Assembly: GCA_963823675.1 (NCBI GenBank)
Contig: CAWGMT010000015.1
Coordinates: forward strand, 124,001-188,000
DNA from: CAWGMT01 sp963823675
GTDB taxonomy: Bacteria > Planctomycetota > Planctomycetia > Isosphaerales > Isosphaeraceae
Reading direction: 5' to 3'
DNA: 64,000 bases
The notes under the pieces are model-generated. The model saw only the letters and a list, made by a program, of their open reading frames with translations, was not told the origin of the DNA and did no database searches. Within the stretch, counting starts at the first letter, position 1. Each line of letters begins with the position of its first letter. Shown here one piece after another: positions 9,542 through 18,158 of this stretch. The translations under genes were made by a program, and so were the position numbers.

Positions 9542-11852
9542 CTAACGGCCTGCTGCCGCTTCGGCACCCATCTTAAATCGGAGAGTTCCGCCCCCGGCGA
9601 TCTCGGCGTGTTCAACCCAGTGCCGCTCCAGCGGCTTGTCGTTCAGCCACACCCTTTGAATATACGGATGATCCGGGGCCGCATTGTCTGCAAGGATCGT
9701 CAGTCGCTGGCCCTCCAACTGGATCTCGGCCCGCTCCCAGAGCGGCCCGGAGATCTCGTAACGGTCGGTGCCCGCCGTGGGAAACAGCCCCAGCGAGCTG
9801 AGCACGTACCACGCCGAGAGTGTGCCGCCGTCGTCGTTCCCGTCCAGGCCGTTCTCACGCTCCCCGTATTTCGTCTTCAGAACCCACCGGACCCACTTCT
9901 GCGTCAGGTCGGGACGGTGGGCATGATTGAAGAGATAGGCGGCATACAGGTCGGGTTGGTTCCCGTGCCAGTAGTAGGCGTTCGGGATCAGTCCGACGCC
10001 GGCGGGCGACCGGGCGAAAAACTGCTCGAGCTCCTGCACGAAGAACTGCGCGGCTCCTAAACAGTGGCACCAATTCCGCGGCATCCGAAGGGACTCCCCA
10101 ACGCCATTGCCAGGCACTCCCCTCGACGTACGCGTGCGTAAATTTACCAGTTACATCTATATATGTAAGCATCTCCGGTTTGAATTCCACCAGGAACTTC
10201 CCCCGCGAATCGCGCGGCTGAAAGAACTGCGTCTCCGGGTTCCAGAGGTTCCGGTAGAAACGGCCGTGCCGCCGGAACGTGAGGGCGTCGTCGCGATGAC
10301 CGAGCGCTGCCGCCAACCGGGCGATCGCGTGATCGGCGTAACCGTATTCGATGGTGCTGGCGACCGACTTCTTCATAAGGTCGGCGGGGCAGTATTCATG
10401 CTTCAGATAATGCTCGACGCCGACGCGCCCGGAAAACGGCGACCCGGCGGGGACCGGCTCCAAAGCCGTTTTCCGCATGAACCCGTAAGCGGATTCGACG
10501 TCGAAATCTCGGATCCCCTTCAGATAGGACTCCGCGATCACGATGTCCGCCGGCGTGCCAAACATGGAGCCCGTGTAACCAGCCCCCGACGGCCAGCGCG
10601 GTAGATAACCTCCCTGCTCCGCCATCTTCACCAGTGAGACGACCATGTCGCGTTGCTCACGGCGCGCGATCAGATTGAACAACGGATGCACCGTGCGGAA
10701 CGTGTCCCACAGCGACATATCGGTGTAATAGTTAAACCCGGAAGCTTGATGAATACGGCGGTCGAATCCCAAATACTCCCCGGTGACGTCTTGAAAGGCC
10801 GTCGGCATCTGCAACGAGTGGTACAGCGCCGTGCGGAAGATCACCCGCTGTCGATGCGACCCGCCGAAGATCCGAATCCGGGCGAGCTTCTCCTCCCACT
10901 GCGCCACCGCCTCGGTCAGGACTTGATCGAAACCCGTGTCGCCGGCTTCGCGGTCGAGGTTGGCGCGCGCGTTCTCGGTGCTCACGTAGGAGATCGCCAG
11001 TTTGAGCTCCACGACTTGCGACGCCTCGTCCGGCCGGAAGCTCACGTTGACGCCGAGGTCATCACCAGTGGCAACCGCCTGTCCTGGCGTTTCCGTCTCC
11101 CCCGTCCGCGTCGCAAAATGATGAATCGGCCGACTGAATCGGGCGACAAAATAGACCTTCAGCCCGCCATAGCGTTTTGAAAACGTGCCGAACGTCCGCA
11201 CGGCCCCTTCGATTTCGCTCACGTCCGGCAAGATGCGCACTTCGCCGGACTTGCAGTTCCCCTTGCCCAGCGCGCTCGTGACATGAATAAGAATGTGTGG
11301 GACGTGGTGTGCAGGAAACGTGTAGCGATGCACTCCCACGCGACGGGTGGCGGTCAGCTCGGCGGTGATGACAAGGCTCGGCAGCGTCACGCCGTAGTAA
11401 CCGGGGAAGGCGCGCTCCTGCTGATGGGAGTACGCGGCATTGAGTCCGCGACGGTGCGATTTCGCAGTCTCCGCGGTACAAGGGATCACCAGGAAATTCC
11501 CGCCCTCCGTGGCGCCGGTCCCCGCCAGTCTCGTATGGCTAAACCCCAGGATGCGCGAGTCCGGGTAGTAGTAGCCCGAGGAGTTGGATGCTCGTCTGTC
11601 CAGCAGCGTAGCCGTATCCGGACTGAGCCGCATCATGCCGAACGGCACCGTGGCCCCCGGAAAGGTGTTGCCGCATAAATAAGTCGCCCCCCCGGTCCCG
11701 ATCAAGGGATTCACGTCGCTCCCTAACGCCCCCGGTCCGACCGCGGGATTCGGCTTCGGTACATCGCCGGCGAGCGAGACAGTCGCCAAGGTTTGATTGA
11801 TGGTCAGAATAGAAATCACCAACCAGGACGGACCGGAAGCCTGTGATCTCAT
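9542..11852 (-). CDS. GH92 family alpha-mannosidase, secreted (frameshifted)
   Basis: The N-terminus has a signal-like hydrophobic stretch, followed by VNPLIGTGG and GNTFPGATVPFGMMRLSPDT, the hallmark opening of GH92 exo-alpha-mannosidases. Further family motifs are GFSHTRLAGTG, FRTALYHSLQMPT, YTDMSLWDTFRT, GSMFGTPADIVIAE, GSAWQWRWGVP and, after the frame change near 10070, GNDDGGTLSAWYVLSSLG. GH92 enzymes are calcium-dependent and cleave alpha-1,2 (or 1,3/1,6) mannose links, here probably outside the cytoplasm. The total of about 770 residues is normal for the family. The break lies in a conserved part, so a base error is likely. Confidence 0.88.
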
Positions 11853-12065
11853 CGATATTTCCTAGAAGATCGAATGTCGCATTCGCTAGAGATCGTCGAT
11901 CCGGTCGCGGATCGTTACGCAGGCATCGAGTTTCATGTCGATCGTTTCATGCCAGCTTGACTGCGTCCGCGGTCCGTATCGACATCGGTTGAGACGGCGA
12001 GATTCTACCTGATTCTAATCAGAATTTGAAATCCGCCGTGAGAACAACCACCCCCAACAAAAGTT

Positions 12066-12109
12066 CAAATCCCGTCGCCGGTCGCATTTGCGACCGGCGA
12101 CGGGATTTG
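12066..12109. repeat. 44-bp perfect palindrome
   Basis: Two identical 21-nt arms meet head to head with only TT between them. Each arm begins CAAATCCCGTCGCC, which resembles the T-loop and acceptor 3' side of a tRNA. It could form a cruciform or an RNA hairpin, but has no T-tract of a terminator. Confidence 0.85.
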
Positions 12110-12122
12110 ATGTTACACGGAG

Positions 12123-12144
12123 TCGGGGCGACTGGATTTGAACC
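12123..12144 (-). other. tRNA-Pro 3'-end fragment, candidate attachment site
   Basis: On the minus strand the 22 bases read as T-loop (GGTTCAAAT), T-stem 3' arm (CCAGT) and acceptor 3' arm (CGCCCCG) plus A. The acceptor arm would pair with a CGGGGCG 5' end, typical of bacterial tRNA-Pro. The bases upstream of the T-loop do not form the T-stem and no anticodon arm exists, so it is only a 3' fragment. Such fragments mark the far end of elements integrated at tRNA genes; its orientation fits an element extending to the right. Confidence 0.6.
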
Positions 12145-12353
12145 CCGCGTGGCCATCTACCTGCTACCCTACCCTGCTTCGGTCGGACCAACCGAAGCGG
12201 TTCTCCCCGATCCACGACGAGTGAATCGGCGGTGGCCCCGACCGCCACGCCGGACTCACGAAGCACGAACGCCTGGCCAGCCCGTCCGCGCCAAGCTTGC
12301 GGTGCGCCGCATCTTGCGTTCGGCGCTCCTCAAATGATCGAAATAAGTCTGGC

Positions 12354-14381
12354 TCACGTCATCCCAAGCGCCTTCATCGCCGCCGTCATCGGGTCGGCGA
12401 AGAAGATCGGATCAACCCGTTCGATCACGTCACCCGAGACCTCAAGAAAGTTCCTCTTGTTTTCCAGGGGTACGAGCGCCCGCCGTGCGCCGTTATCCAT
12501 CCCCACTTGAAGCGGCTCCGACAGTGATCTCACGGACTTGATGTTCCCCTGGATGCTCAGATCACCCAAGATCATCAGGCCCGGTTGGACTGAGTGCCGC
12601 TTCACCGCCGAGTAGACGGCCACGACCAGGGCGATTCCCGCCTCGCACGGAACACGATTGCTCAGCAGGTCGATCGCCTCGACATGGAAGTCTGTCGTGT
12701 CCACAGCCTCGGCAATGCCCATCTTCCCCTTCTGACTCTGAAGATACGCAAATGCCCGATTGATCGACTCTCGCATCGGTCCCTCGATGCCCCCTGCGAT
12801 CTTGAGCTTGCCGGTACCGGGCGAAGAACCGACCTCCAGACGGTACAGCCCAACCTTGCCCTGCTCGTCCACCGAGGCGGCGTAAACCGATCCGGGGGCT
12901 AGCGGGTCAGTTGAGATCATCTCCCTGCCGCCCTGCTCGGGGACCCCAACGAACCGCTCTTCACGACCCTCATTCTCAATGTAGCTGAACGAGGTCTGAT
13001 GGTACTCGAACGAGCCCATCTTCTTGAGTTGCTCCTTGACCCGCCGTCGCCCCTCGAGCGCCATCTCGACCAACTCAGCCAACTCCTGACCTGACAGTTC
13101 ACCGTGCGGGTAGAGCAACTTGACCAGCGCCGAGACGGTCTTGCGAACGGCTTTCACGTCACGGGCGTTGAGGTGCGAACCCAGCGAGAAGTGCCGGTCG
13201 ATGACCTCGGTGAAATTGTGCTTGCGTAGTTCTCGCAGGGCTTCCGCCAGGTAGTCCACCACGAACCCGTAGTGGTCCGTGAAGAACTCGACCCGCATCT
13301 TGGGGATTTCCCAGCCTGGGATGTAGTAGTGGATGCGGTCGAGAAACGCCATGTCCTCCCGGATCACCTCGGGCATGGGCACGAACAGGTGCGACGATCT
13401 GACCATCGCCTCAACAGGCTGGTTGGTGTTACCGAACATGGCGAGAGACGCCTGTCCCGAAAGGGAGTCCTTCCCTCGGGCGAACATTCCAGACTCGCAG
13501 TAGGTCTTGAGCGTGGTCACGACCTCCTTGGGCATCTTCTGGAGGTCGGCTACCTCATCGAAGGCAATGGCGTCCCAGATCCCGACAAGTCCCATCTTGC
13601 CGGTCGCCATGTTGTAGAACAGGTTGGCGACCGTGGTCGGGCCAGTCAGGAGGATGACGTATGGAGAGAGCTCCTGATAGGCGTAGCTCTTGCCGGTGCC
13701 CCGAGGCCCGAGCTCGACGAGATTGTAATTTGGCTCGCACAGTGGCAGGAGTCGAATCAGAAACAAGAGCTTGAGCCGCCGCTCGAAGTGGGTCGGCTCC
13801 AAACCGATGCTGCGGATCAGCAAGTCGATCCATTCGTCGGAAGAGAATTGGCGACGGCACTCCCGGTATTCGTCCAGGTCGAACGTGGCAAGCTGGATCG
13901 GCTTGAGGCCATCGATCCAGAACGGGCTTCGCTTGCCCGTCGCTTCTTCGTCGTACTGGTGGCGGATGTCGATCTGTGCCCAGATGCCGCCCATCAGCAG
14001 CCGGTCAAAGTCACGGAGGTAATGCTCCGGAATGTGGACGTATTTGTGCCCGAAGTTGACCAGTTCCGCCCAGTGCTTGTCGTCATCGGACAGGTATCGA
14101 ACCTTGATTTTATCGATCAGGGTGTGCTTGCCCTTGTCCTTGACGAGCGACTGGACCTTGTTCGCTTCGTCGGGACGCACGAAGTTCGCGGAGATCGTGG
14201 TGTTGACGACCCTGAGTCCGGCGTCGATGGCAGCGGGATCGTCGGTCGCACAGTACTTGCCGAGCAGGTATTCCAGGACGAAAACCGGGATGTTGGCACC
14301 GACCTTGACCTTGCGGACGAGATCCTTGCGGACCACTTTCCCGGCGAAGACCTGCGTGGATTTCTGATCAAGGTCTGACAT
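12354..14381 (-). CDS. brxL: BrxL, AAA+ Lon-like protein of type 1 BREX
   Basis: The start is taken at ATG 14381 (MSDLDQKST), since an N-terminus like MSELDxK is usual for BrxL; a TTG start five codons upstream also exists. Residues 10-60 (FAGKVVRKDLVRKVK, VFVLEYLLGKYCAT) are typical BrxL N-terminus. A P-loop GPRGTGKSYAYQEL lies near residue 217 and an IAFDEVADLQ Walker-B-like segment near 270. The last 130 residues have a Lon-protease fold pattern (ILGDLSIQGNIKSVRSL, ENKRNFLEV). Where Lon has its catalytic Ser there is CEAGIALV, and the Lys is not apparent, so proteolysis is unlikely. BrxL forms DNA-binding rings needed for phage exclusion. Last gene of the BREX operon, 12 bp after pglZ. Confidence 0.93.
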   Translation of the reverse strand: MSDLDQKSTQVFAGKVVRKDLVRKVKVGANIPVFVLEYLLGKYCATDDPAAIDAGLRVVNTTISANFVRPDEANKVQSLVKDKGKHTLIDKIKVRYLSDDDKHWAELVNFGHKYVHIPEHYLRDFDRLLMGGIWAQIDIRHQYDEEATGKRSPFWIDGLKPIQLATFDLDEYRECRRQFSSDEWIDLLIRSIGLEPTHFERRLKLLFLIRLLPLCEPNYNLVELGPRGTGKSYAYQELSPYVILLTGPTTVANLFYNMATGKMGLVGIWDAIAFDEVADLQKMPKEVVTTLKTYCESGMFARGKDSLSGQASLAMFGNTNQPVEAMVRSSHLFVPMPEVIREDMAFLDRIHYYIPGWEIPKMRVEFFTDHYGFVVDYLAEALRELRKHNFTEVIDRHFSLGSHLNARDVKAVRKTVSALVKLLYPHGELSGQELAELVEMALEGRRRVKEQLKKMGSFEYHQTSFSYIENEGREERFVGVPEQGGREMISTDPLAPGSVYAASVDEQGKVGLYRLEVGSSPGTGKLKIAGGIEGPMRESINRAFAYLQSQKGKMGIAEAVDTTDFHVEAIDLLSNRVPCEAGIALVVAVYSAVKRHSVQPGLMILGDLSIQGNIKSVRSLSEPLQVGMDNGARRALVPLENKRNFLEVSGDVIERVDPIFFADPMTAAMKALGMT

Positions 14382-14392
14382 GGGTTTGCCGT

Positions 14393-17017
14393 TCAAAGTA
14401 CGTTGGTCACTTCGATCTTGTCCGTGCTAGCGAATTCCGCTCCGCTCGTGGCGTCCAGGAGGCTGATGCTGACCGTCTTCTGCCCGATTTCATCGACATC
14501 GACCATCAGCGTCACGGTGTTCGGCTCGATCTGCCGGGCTTCCGTGGCGGAACATCGAAGCTGCACGTCACCGGTTGCCTGCTCAAAGCCGTAGGAAGCG
14601 CTCACCGGCACCGAGACACACTTGCTCTTCGCTCGAACCTCGACCCGCACCCTCGGTGGTTCGAGGACGAGAAGCCCGCTGATCTGACCGCCGATCTGGA
14701 CAGAGAAGAATCGGGTCGAGAGCTTCTTGGAGCCCGTCACCAGCGTCCATTGAATGCCGGTCGGCGGCCTCGACAACGCCTGGGCGGTCGTCGTCATCAC
14801 CACGACCGGGACGATCAACTCCTGGGGCGAGAGACCGCCGTGAAAGTATGCCCTGGCTCCCCCTTTGCTCTTGAAGCAGGCAAGCGTCCAGGGGGTTGCT
14901 ATGTCAAGGTCGCTCTCGACGCCCAGCGCCTTGAGCGAGGTCCGCAGGTAGGACGGCTCCGACGTGCCGCCCACTCCCACCCAGACCCGGCGATGCAGGT
15001 CAGCCGTCTCGCCGCCAGGGGCTTCGATCTTCATGTCCTCGCCGATCTCCTCGCCGAAGAGGTGGCCGTGATCGGCGGCGAGGATGATGCGCTTGATCCC
15101 GAGGTCGGCCAGCACGCGGAACCCACGCCGCAGGTCGTTGAGCACGCCGTCCATCTGGCGGCGGGCCTGCGTGATGTTGTCGGCTTCGCAGAGCTCGTCG
15201 ATCTCCTGCGAGGTGATCAGGATCAGATCCGCCCCCTGGATGCCGTCCCGCACCTTCTTCGTGGGCTTGGGCAGCAGGTCGTCGAGCTTGGCGTCGTACA
15301 CGGACACACCGGCGTGCGCCTTCAGGAAGGCGATCCGATCCTTGCGGTCCTTGAGGACGGTACCGGCGACCTCCAGCCCGAGCTTGCCCCCACCCACCGC
15401 CACGACTTTCACACCCTGGCCGGCTCTGGGGACAAGCGACGCCATGCCGATCTCGGTGATCGTGGGGATCGTCGCCAGGGCGGGTTGCAGAGTCAGGTCA
15501 AAGTCCCCTTTGAGGACTTCGCCCAGTTCTCTCGCCATCTCGAACCGCAGGGCATCGACCCAGAAATAGGCGGTCTTCTGATCGCCCAGCCGGGGCTTCA
15601 CGTGCTTCTCGAAGACCTGGACCTGCCGCAGCATGCCGGGGATCGGGTGCTTCGCCTTGGCGAACTGCTTCACGAACGCCTTCGCCAACTGCGAGCCAAC
15701 CTCCGTGTATCGCTGCTCAGCCTTCAGGACGAGTTTTTCGAGCCCCGGCTGCGGGTCGGCGGCGCTGGGGTCGAAGTTGTACCAGCGGCTCTCCAGGTGG
15801 CGGTGGTGCGTGTCCAGAAGGCACCAGGGGGATTCACCCTCGGCGTAGGCTTTGACGAGCCCTGGGATCGTCTTGGGGGCATCCTTGAGCGCCTGGGCGA
15901 CCCGTTCGGCTTCCAGGAGCACCTGGGCGACGGCGGCGAGAAGCGCCCAGTGCGCCTGGATTGTGGGTGTGACCTCCGACCAGAAGCGGGACTGGCGGGC
16001 GGTCGCCAGGTCGAGCAGGTCGGGAGTGGCACCGCCCTGAAGAACCTCCTCGATACTCCTGAGCAGCGCCCGCTCCAGGCACGCAAACGTCTCCGTGTAG
16101 TCCTTGGTCCTTTGCCCCTTGTCCCTGGCACCCGGAATCCAGGGACCAGGGACCAAGGACGAGGGACCAATCGACTCTTCGACAGATCGTGAGGTGGTGA
16201 CGTAGCTGTCCCGTACGTCCCGACGCATCCGCCAGCTCCGAGCCAGTTCCTTGCAGGCGTCACGTGCGCCGGGCGATGTGGCGACCTTCAGCGAGGACAG
16301 CGAGGCGGGCAATGTGTCGCCCAGACCCACTACAAGGTCTGTCAGCAGGATGTGGCGAGCCAAGCGGTCTCGCATCTCGGGCAGAGGGAGGCTGTGATGG
16401 AGGTCGATCTCGACGGTCGATTGCAGAAGGTCGGCCAGTTCGCCTCGGGCGGATTTCTTCTCGATGTCGGCATCGAAGCGGCTGCCTGCCACGAAGCTGA
16501 GAGCGGCTTCCTGGGGATTCCCGGTGCCGAAGATCAGGGAGAGCACCCCGGAGTCCTTCTTGTCTCCGATCTTGTCGAGGTCGGCAAGGCTTAGCTTGCC
16601 CGCGTCCACCTGCTTCTCGATGTCGGCTGCGTTGGCTTCACCGCGCAGGGGACGCAGGGCGTTGCGTGCAACCAGGGAGAGGCGAGTGTTGCGGGCGGGG
16701 GGCTGCTGACCGGGCTGGACGACGACACCTGCTGCTTCGAGCTCGATCAGGGCGTGGTCGGTCTCACCCTGGTCCATCGGGACGTAAACGAGCAAGCGGG
16801 GCGGGTGTTGGTCGTTCAGGAGCGGGTCGATCTCACGGCGAAGCTGGAGGAACGAGCCGTCGTAGCGGATCGTCCGTAATCCGTGGTCCCTGGTCCGTTG
16901 TTCGAGTTCGCGAAACGCCGACCCGTAGGCCCGCTCCGGGTCGTACCAGACGACGAGCGAATGGTCCTCGACCTGCTTGGCGATCAGTTGGAGCAGATAA
17001 TTGGTGACGGCGGCCAT
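14393..17017 (-). CDS. pglZ: PglZ, alkaline-phosphatase-superfamily BREX protein
   Basis: ATG 17017 gives MAAVTNYLLQLIAKQVEDH and about 874 residues, normal for type 1 PglZ. The N-terminal part has LVVWYDPERAY and RYDGSFLQLRREIDPLL; the C-terminal PglZ domain has AYFWVDALRFEMARELG near residue 535, ILAADHGHLFGEEI near 680 and GGLSPQELIVPVVVM near 770, supplying Asp and His metal ligands of the alkaline-phosphatase fold. It is a core BREX component of not fully settled enzymatic role. A block of GGTCCTT-type heptamers is read in frame at about residues 280-307 (16098-16172) and looks like inserted sequence. The gene follows a Phd-type antitoxin. Confidence 0.93.
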   Translation of the reverse strand: MAAVTNYLLQLIAKQVEDHSLVVWYDPERAYGSAFRELEQRTRDHGLRTIRYDGSFLQLRREIDPLLNDQHPPRLLVYVPMDQGETDHALIELEAAGVVVQPGQQPPARNTRLSLVARNALRPLRGEANAADIEKQVDAGKLSLADLDKIGDKKDSGVLSLIFGTGNPQEAALSFVAGSRFDADIEKKSARGELADLLQSTVEIDLHHSLPLPEMRDRLARHILLTDLVVGLGDTLPASLSSLKVATSPGARDACKELARSWRMRRDVRDSYVTTSRSVEESIGPSSLVPGPWIPGARDKGQRTKDYTETFACLERALLRSIEEVLQGGATPDLLDLATARQSRFWSEVTPTIQAHWALLAAVAQVLLEAERVAQALKDAPKTIPGLVKAYAEGESPWCLLDTHHRHLESRWYNFDPSAADPQPGLEKLVLKAEQRYTEVGSQLAKAFVKQFAKAKHPIPGMLRQVQVFEKHVKPRLGDQKTAYFWVDALRFEMARELGEVLKGDFDLTLQPALATIPTITEIGMASLVPRAGQGVKVVAVGGGKLGLEVAGTVLKDRKDRIAFLKAHAGVSVYDAKLDDLLPKPTKKVRDGIQGADLILITSQEIDELCEADNITQARRQMDGVLNDLRRGFRVLADLGIKRIILAADHGHLFGEEIGEDMKIEAPGGETADLHRRVWVGVGGTSEPSYLRTSLKALGVESDLDIATPWTLACFKSKGGARAYFHGGLSPQELIVPVVVMTTTAQALSRPPTGIQWTLVTGSKKLSTRFFSVQIGGQISGLLVLEPPRVRVEVRAKSKCVSVPVSASYGFEQATGDVQLRCSATEARQIEPNTVTLMVDVDEIGQKTVSISLLDATSGAEFASTDKIEVTNVL
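16098..16172. repeat. Heptamer repeat block inside pglZ
   Basis: The + strand reads TAGTCCTTGGTCCTTTG, CCCCTTGTCCCTGG, then after ACCCGGAATC the reverse form AGGGACCAGGGACCAAGG. Degenerate GGTCCTT heptamers in both orientations could form a hairpin. The block is translated in frame in pglZ as a Pro/Gly/Arg-rich linker. The same element type occurs in pglX. Confidence 0.7.
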
Positions 17018-17086
17018 AATGCCACGCCTCCCACTACCAAAGCCGCTTGATCGCGTAGGGATCGAGCAGTGCATCAAGCAGCAGCC

Positions 17087-17314
17087 TCAAGGCATGTACT
17101 CCTTGAAGTGCTCAAGGTGTTCGTCATCTTCGGCGAGAATGGTCAGCATCCCTTTGCAGCGGCCGGGAACGGGTTGTGCCTTTTCTGTCGGCGATGGCAC
17201 CAGTGTGGCAATTGGCCGGTTGTTCTCGGTAATGACGAGTTCTTCTCCCGGCGCGAGTTGATGGATCAGATCTGAGAGCCTGGCCTGTGCTTCTTGAACC
17301 GTGACGGTCGTCAT
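17087..17314 (-). CDS. Phd/YefM-type antitoxin, no adjacent toxin
   Basis: ATG 17314 has a good ribosome site (AAGGAG) nine bases upstream. The 75-residue product opens MTTVTVQEAQARLSDLIHQL and PGEELVITENNRPIATLVPS, the Phd/YefM DNA-binding and dimerisation fold, and ends EDDEHLEHFKEYMP, the usual tail of VapB-like antitoxins paired with PIN toxins. No toxin follows: pglZ begins 70 bp downstream. It is either a solitary regulator, perhaps acting on the operon, or what is left of a pair. Confidence 0.8.
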   Translation of the reverse strand: MTTVTVQEAQARLSDLIHQLAPGEELVITENNRPIATLVPSPTEKAQPVPGRCKGMLTILAEDDEHLEHFKEYMP

Positions 17315-17334
17315 GTCGGCTGCTCCTTTCTTCC

Positions 17335-17388
17335 TCATTTTACCAGCCCTTTTTCTCTCAACTGTTTCCCGATCGCCGACCACTCATA
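17335..17388 (-). pseudogene. Third copy of the pglX 3' end (tail C)
   Basis: Eighteen codons ending in TGA read YEWSAIGKQLREKGLVK, matching the pglX C-terminus YEWSSIGKQLREKGIVRC. Roughly 38 of the first 48 bases match. It begins at the end of the upstream antitoxin gene, which it overlaps out of frame. Confidence 0.7.
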
Positions 17389-17545
17389 CCAATTGCCGGA
17401 GTTCTCGCGGGGGCGGCGCGGCCGTCGGGACGAGCCGGGCGACAGGTTGGTCGTTCTCGGTAATTACGATTTCATCCCCAGGACCAAGCCGACGAACGAG
17501 GTCAACCAACCGAGCCTGGGCTTCCTCAATCGTCACGGTTTCCAT
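17384..17545 (-). CDS. Truncated Phd/YefM-type antitoxin
   Basis: ATG 17545 gives 53 residues, METVTIEEAQARLVDLVRRL then PGDEIVITENDQPVARLVPT, clearly the same family as the gene at 17087-17314. It stops after PPPRELRQLV and lacks the VPGRxKG to FKEYMP tail, which in this family binds the toxin. The reading frame ends inside pglX tail C, so the truncation looks like a recombination joint. No toxin is adjacent. A 7-base C run (17611-17617) lies upstream. Confidence 0.65.
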   Translation of the reverse strand: METVTIEEAQARLVDLVRRLGPGDEIVITENDQPVARLVPTAAPPPRELRQLV

Positions 17546-17663
17546 CGTCTCTGCCTCCGCTTTCGAGCGCCTGGCCGGCTGGTGCGTGCAAGGGTATTGT
17601 ACCAGAGGAACCCCCCCAGAAACGCAGGGTGTTGTCAAATGCACGGGCCGGAATAGCGAAGCT

Positions 17664-18158
17664 TCAGCCACGTGATGGAGACGGGTTAGCGCGCGGTAGG
17701 AGCTGCCTCCACTCTTTGCCCGCCCGTGCATCACGTTCCACGGCGCGCGCAATGAGGGGTGCCACTTCGCAAAGACCATCCAGACTCAACTTCCGCTGGC
17801 GGTACATTTCGAACCAATCGTCGTTCACTTTGAAAGGGTCGAGTACGACGTGACCACTCTTTCGCTGATTCAGCACCCCTTCTCCGTATCGGAAATTACT
17901 CCACTCGTAAGCCAGTTCGTCCGTGCGCGTCTCCTTGAGGTGGGCGACGGGAACAAAATGGTCCATGTTGGCCTTCATGACCACCATGACACAATAGGCA
18001 CACATGTGGCGAAACGCACTGCACAGTTCGGGTTCGAACTCCGACCAGTAATCATAGGGGCGGTCGTAGCCGGGATGTTTCCTGAGCCACTTGCGCCCCC
18101 TCTGACGGCAGCGCACGTCCCAGCCAGCCGGCTCGGGCTGGAGCTTGAAACGCATCAT
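17664..18158 (-). CDS. HNH-type nuclease, Septu PtuB-like
   Basis: Starts at ATG 18158 (MMRFKLQPEPAGW), overlapping the ATPase stop as ATGA, so the two are translationally coupled. The 164-residue product has CAYC near residue 51, DHFVPVAHLKE near 65 and YEWSNFRYGEGVLNQRKSGH near 83: the Cys-pair, DH and N-N-K pattern of HNH nucleases of the TIGR02646/PtuB type. In Septu-like systems an ATPase controls such a nuclease. The ATPase partner here seems broken, so the nuclease may be silent or controlled otherwise. Confidence 0.75.
   Translation of the reverse strand: MMRFKLQPEPAGWDVRCRQRGRKWLRKHPGYDRPYDYWSEFEPELCSAFRHMCAYCVMVVMKANMDHFVPVAHLKETRTDELAYEWSNFRYGEGVLNQRKSGHVVLDPFKVNDDWFEMYRQRKLSLDGLCEVAPLIARAVERDARAGKEWRQLLPRANPSPSRG

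Larger units (their letters stand above)
11853..12353. other. Intergenic region at the left edge of the defence island
   Basis: About 500 bases without a supported gene between the GH92 start and the brxL stop. It contains the 44-bp palindrome and the tRNA fragment listed below. No integrase remnant was found. Confidence 0.6.

Noticed and set aside
12110..12190. Complete tRNA gene on the minus strand
   Set aside because: Only T-loop and acceptor 3' side are present; the T-stem 5' arm does not pair and no anticodon or D arm can be formed.
17018..17086. Short peptide LLLDALLDPYAIKRLW between antitoxin and pglZ
   Set aside because: Sixteen codons ending in TAG look like the end of some gene, but this is too short to assign; possibly another cassette joint.
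17596..17638. TTGACA ... TACAAT promoter upstream of the truncated antitoxin
   Set aside because: The two hexamers are 31 bases apart on the minus strand, too far for a sigma-70 type promoter; no better -35 is seen.
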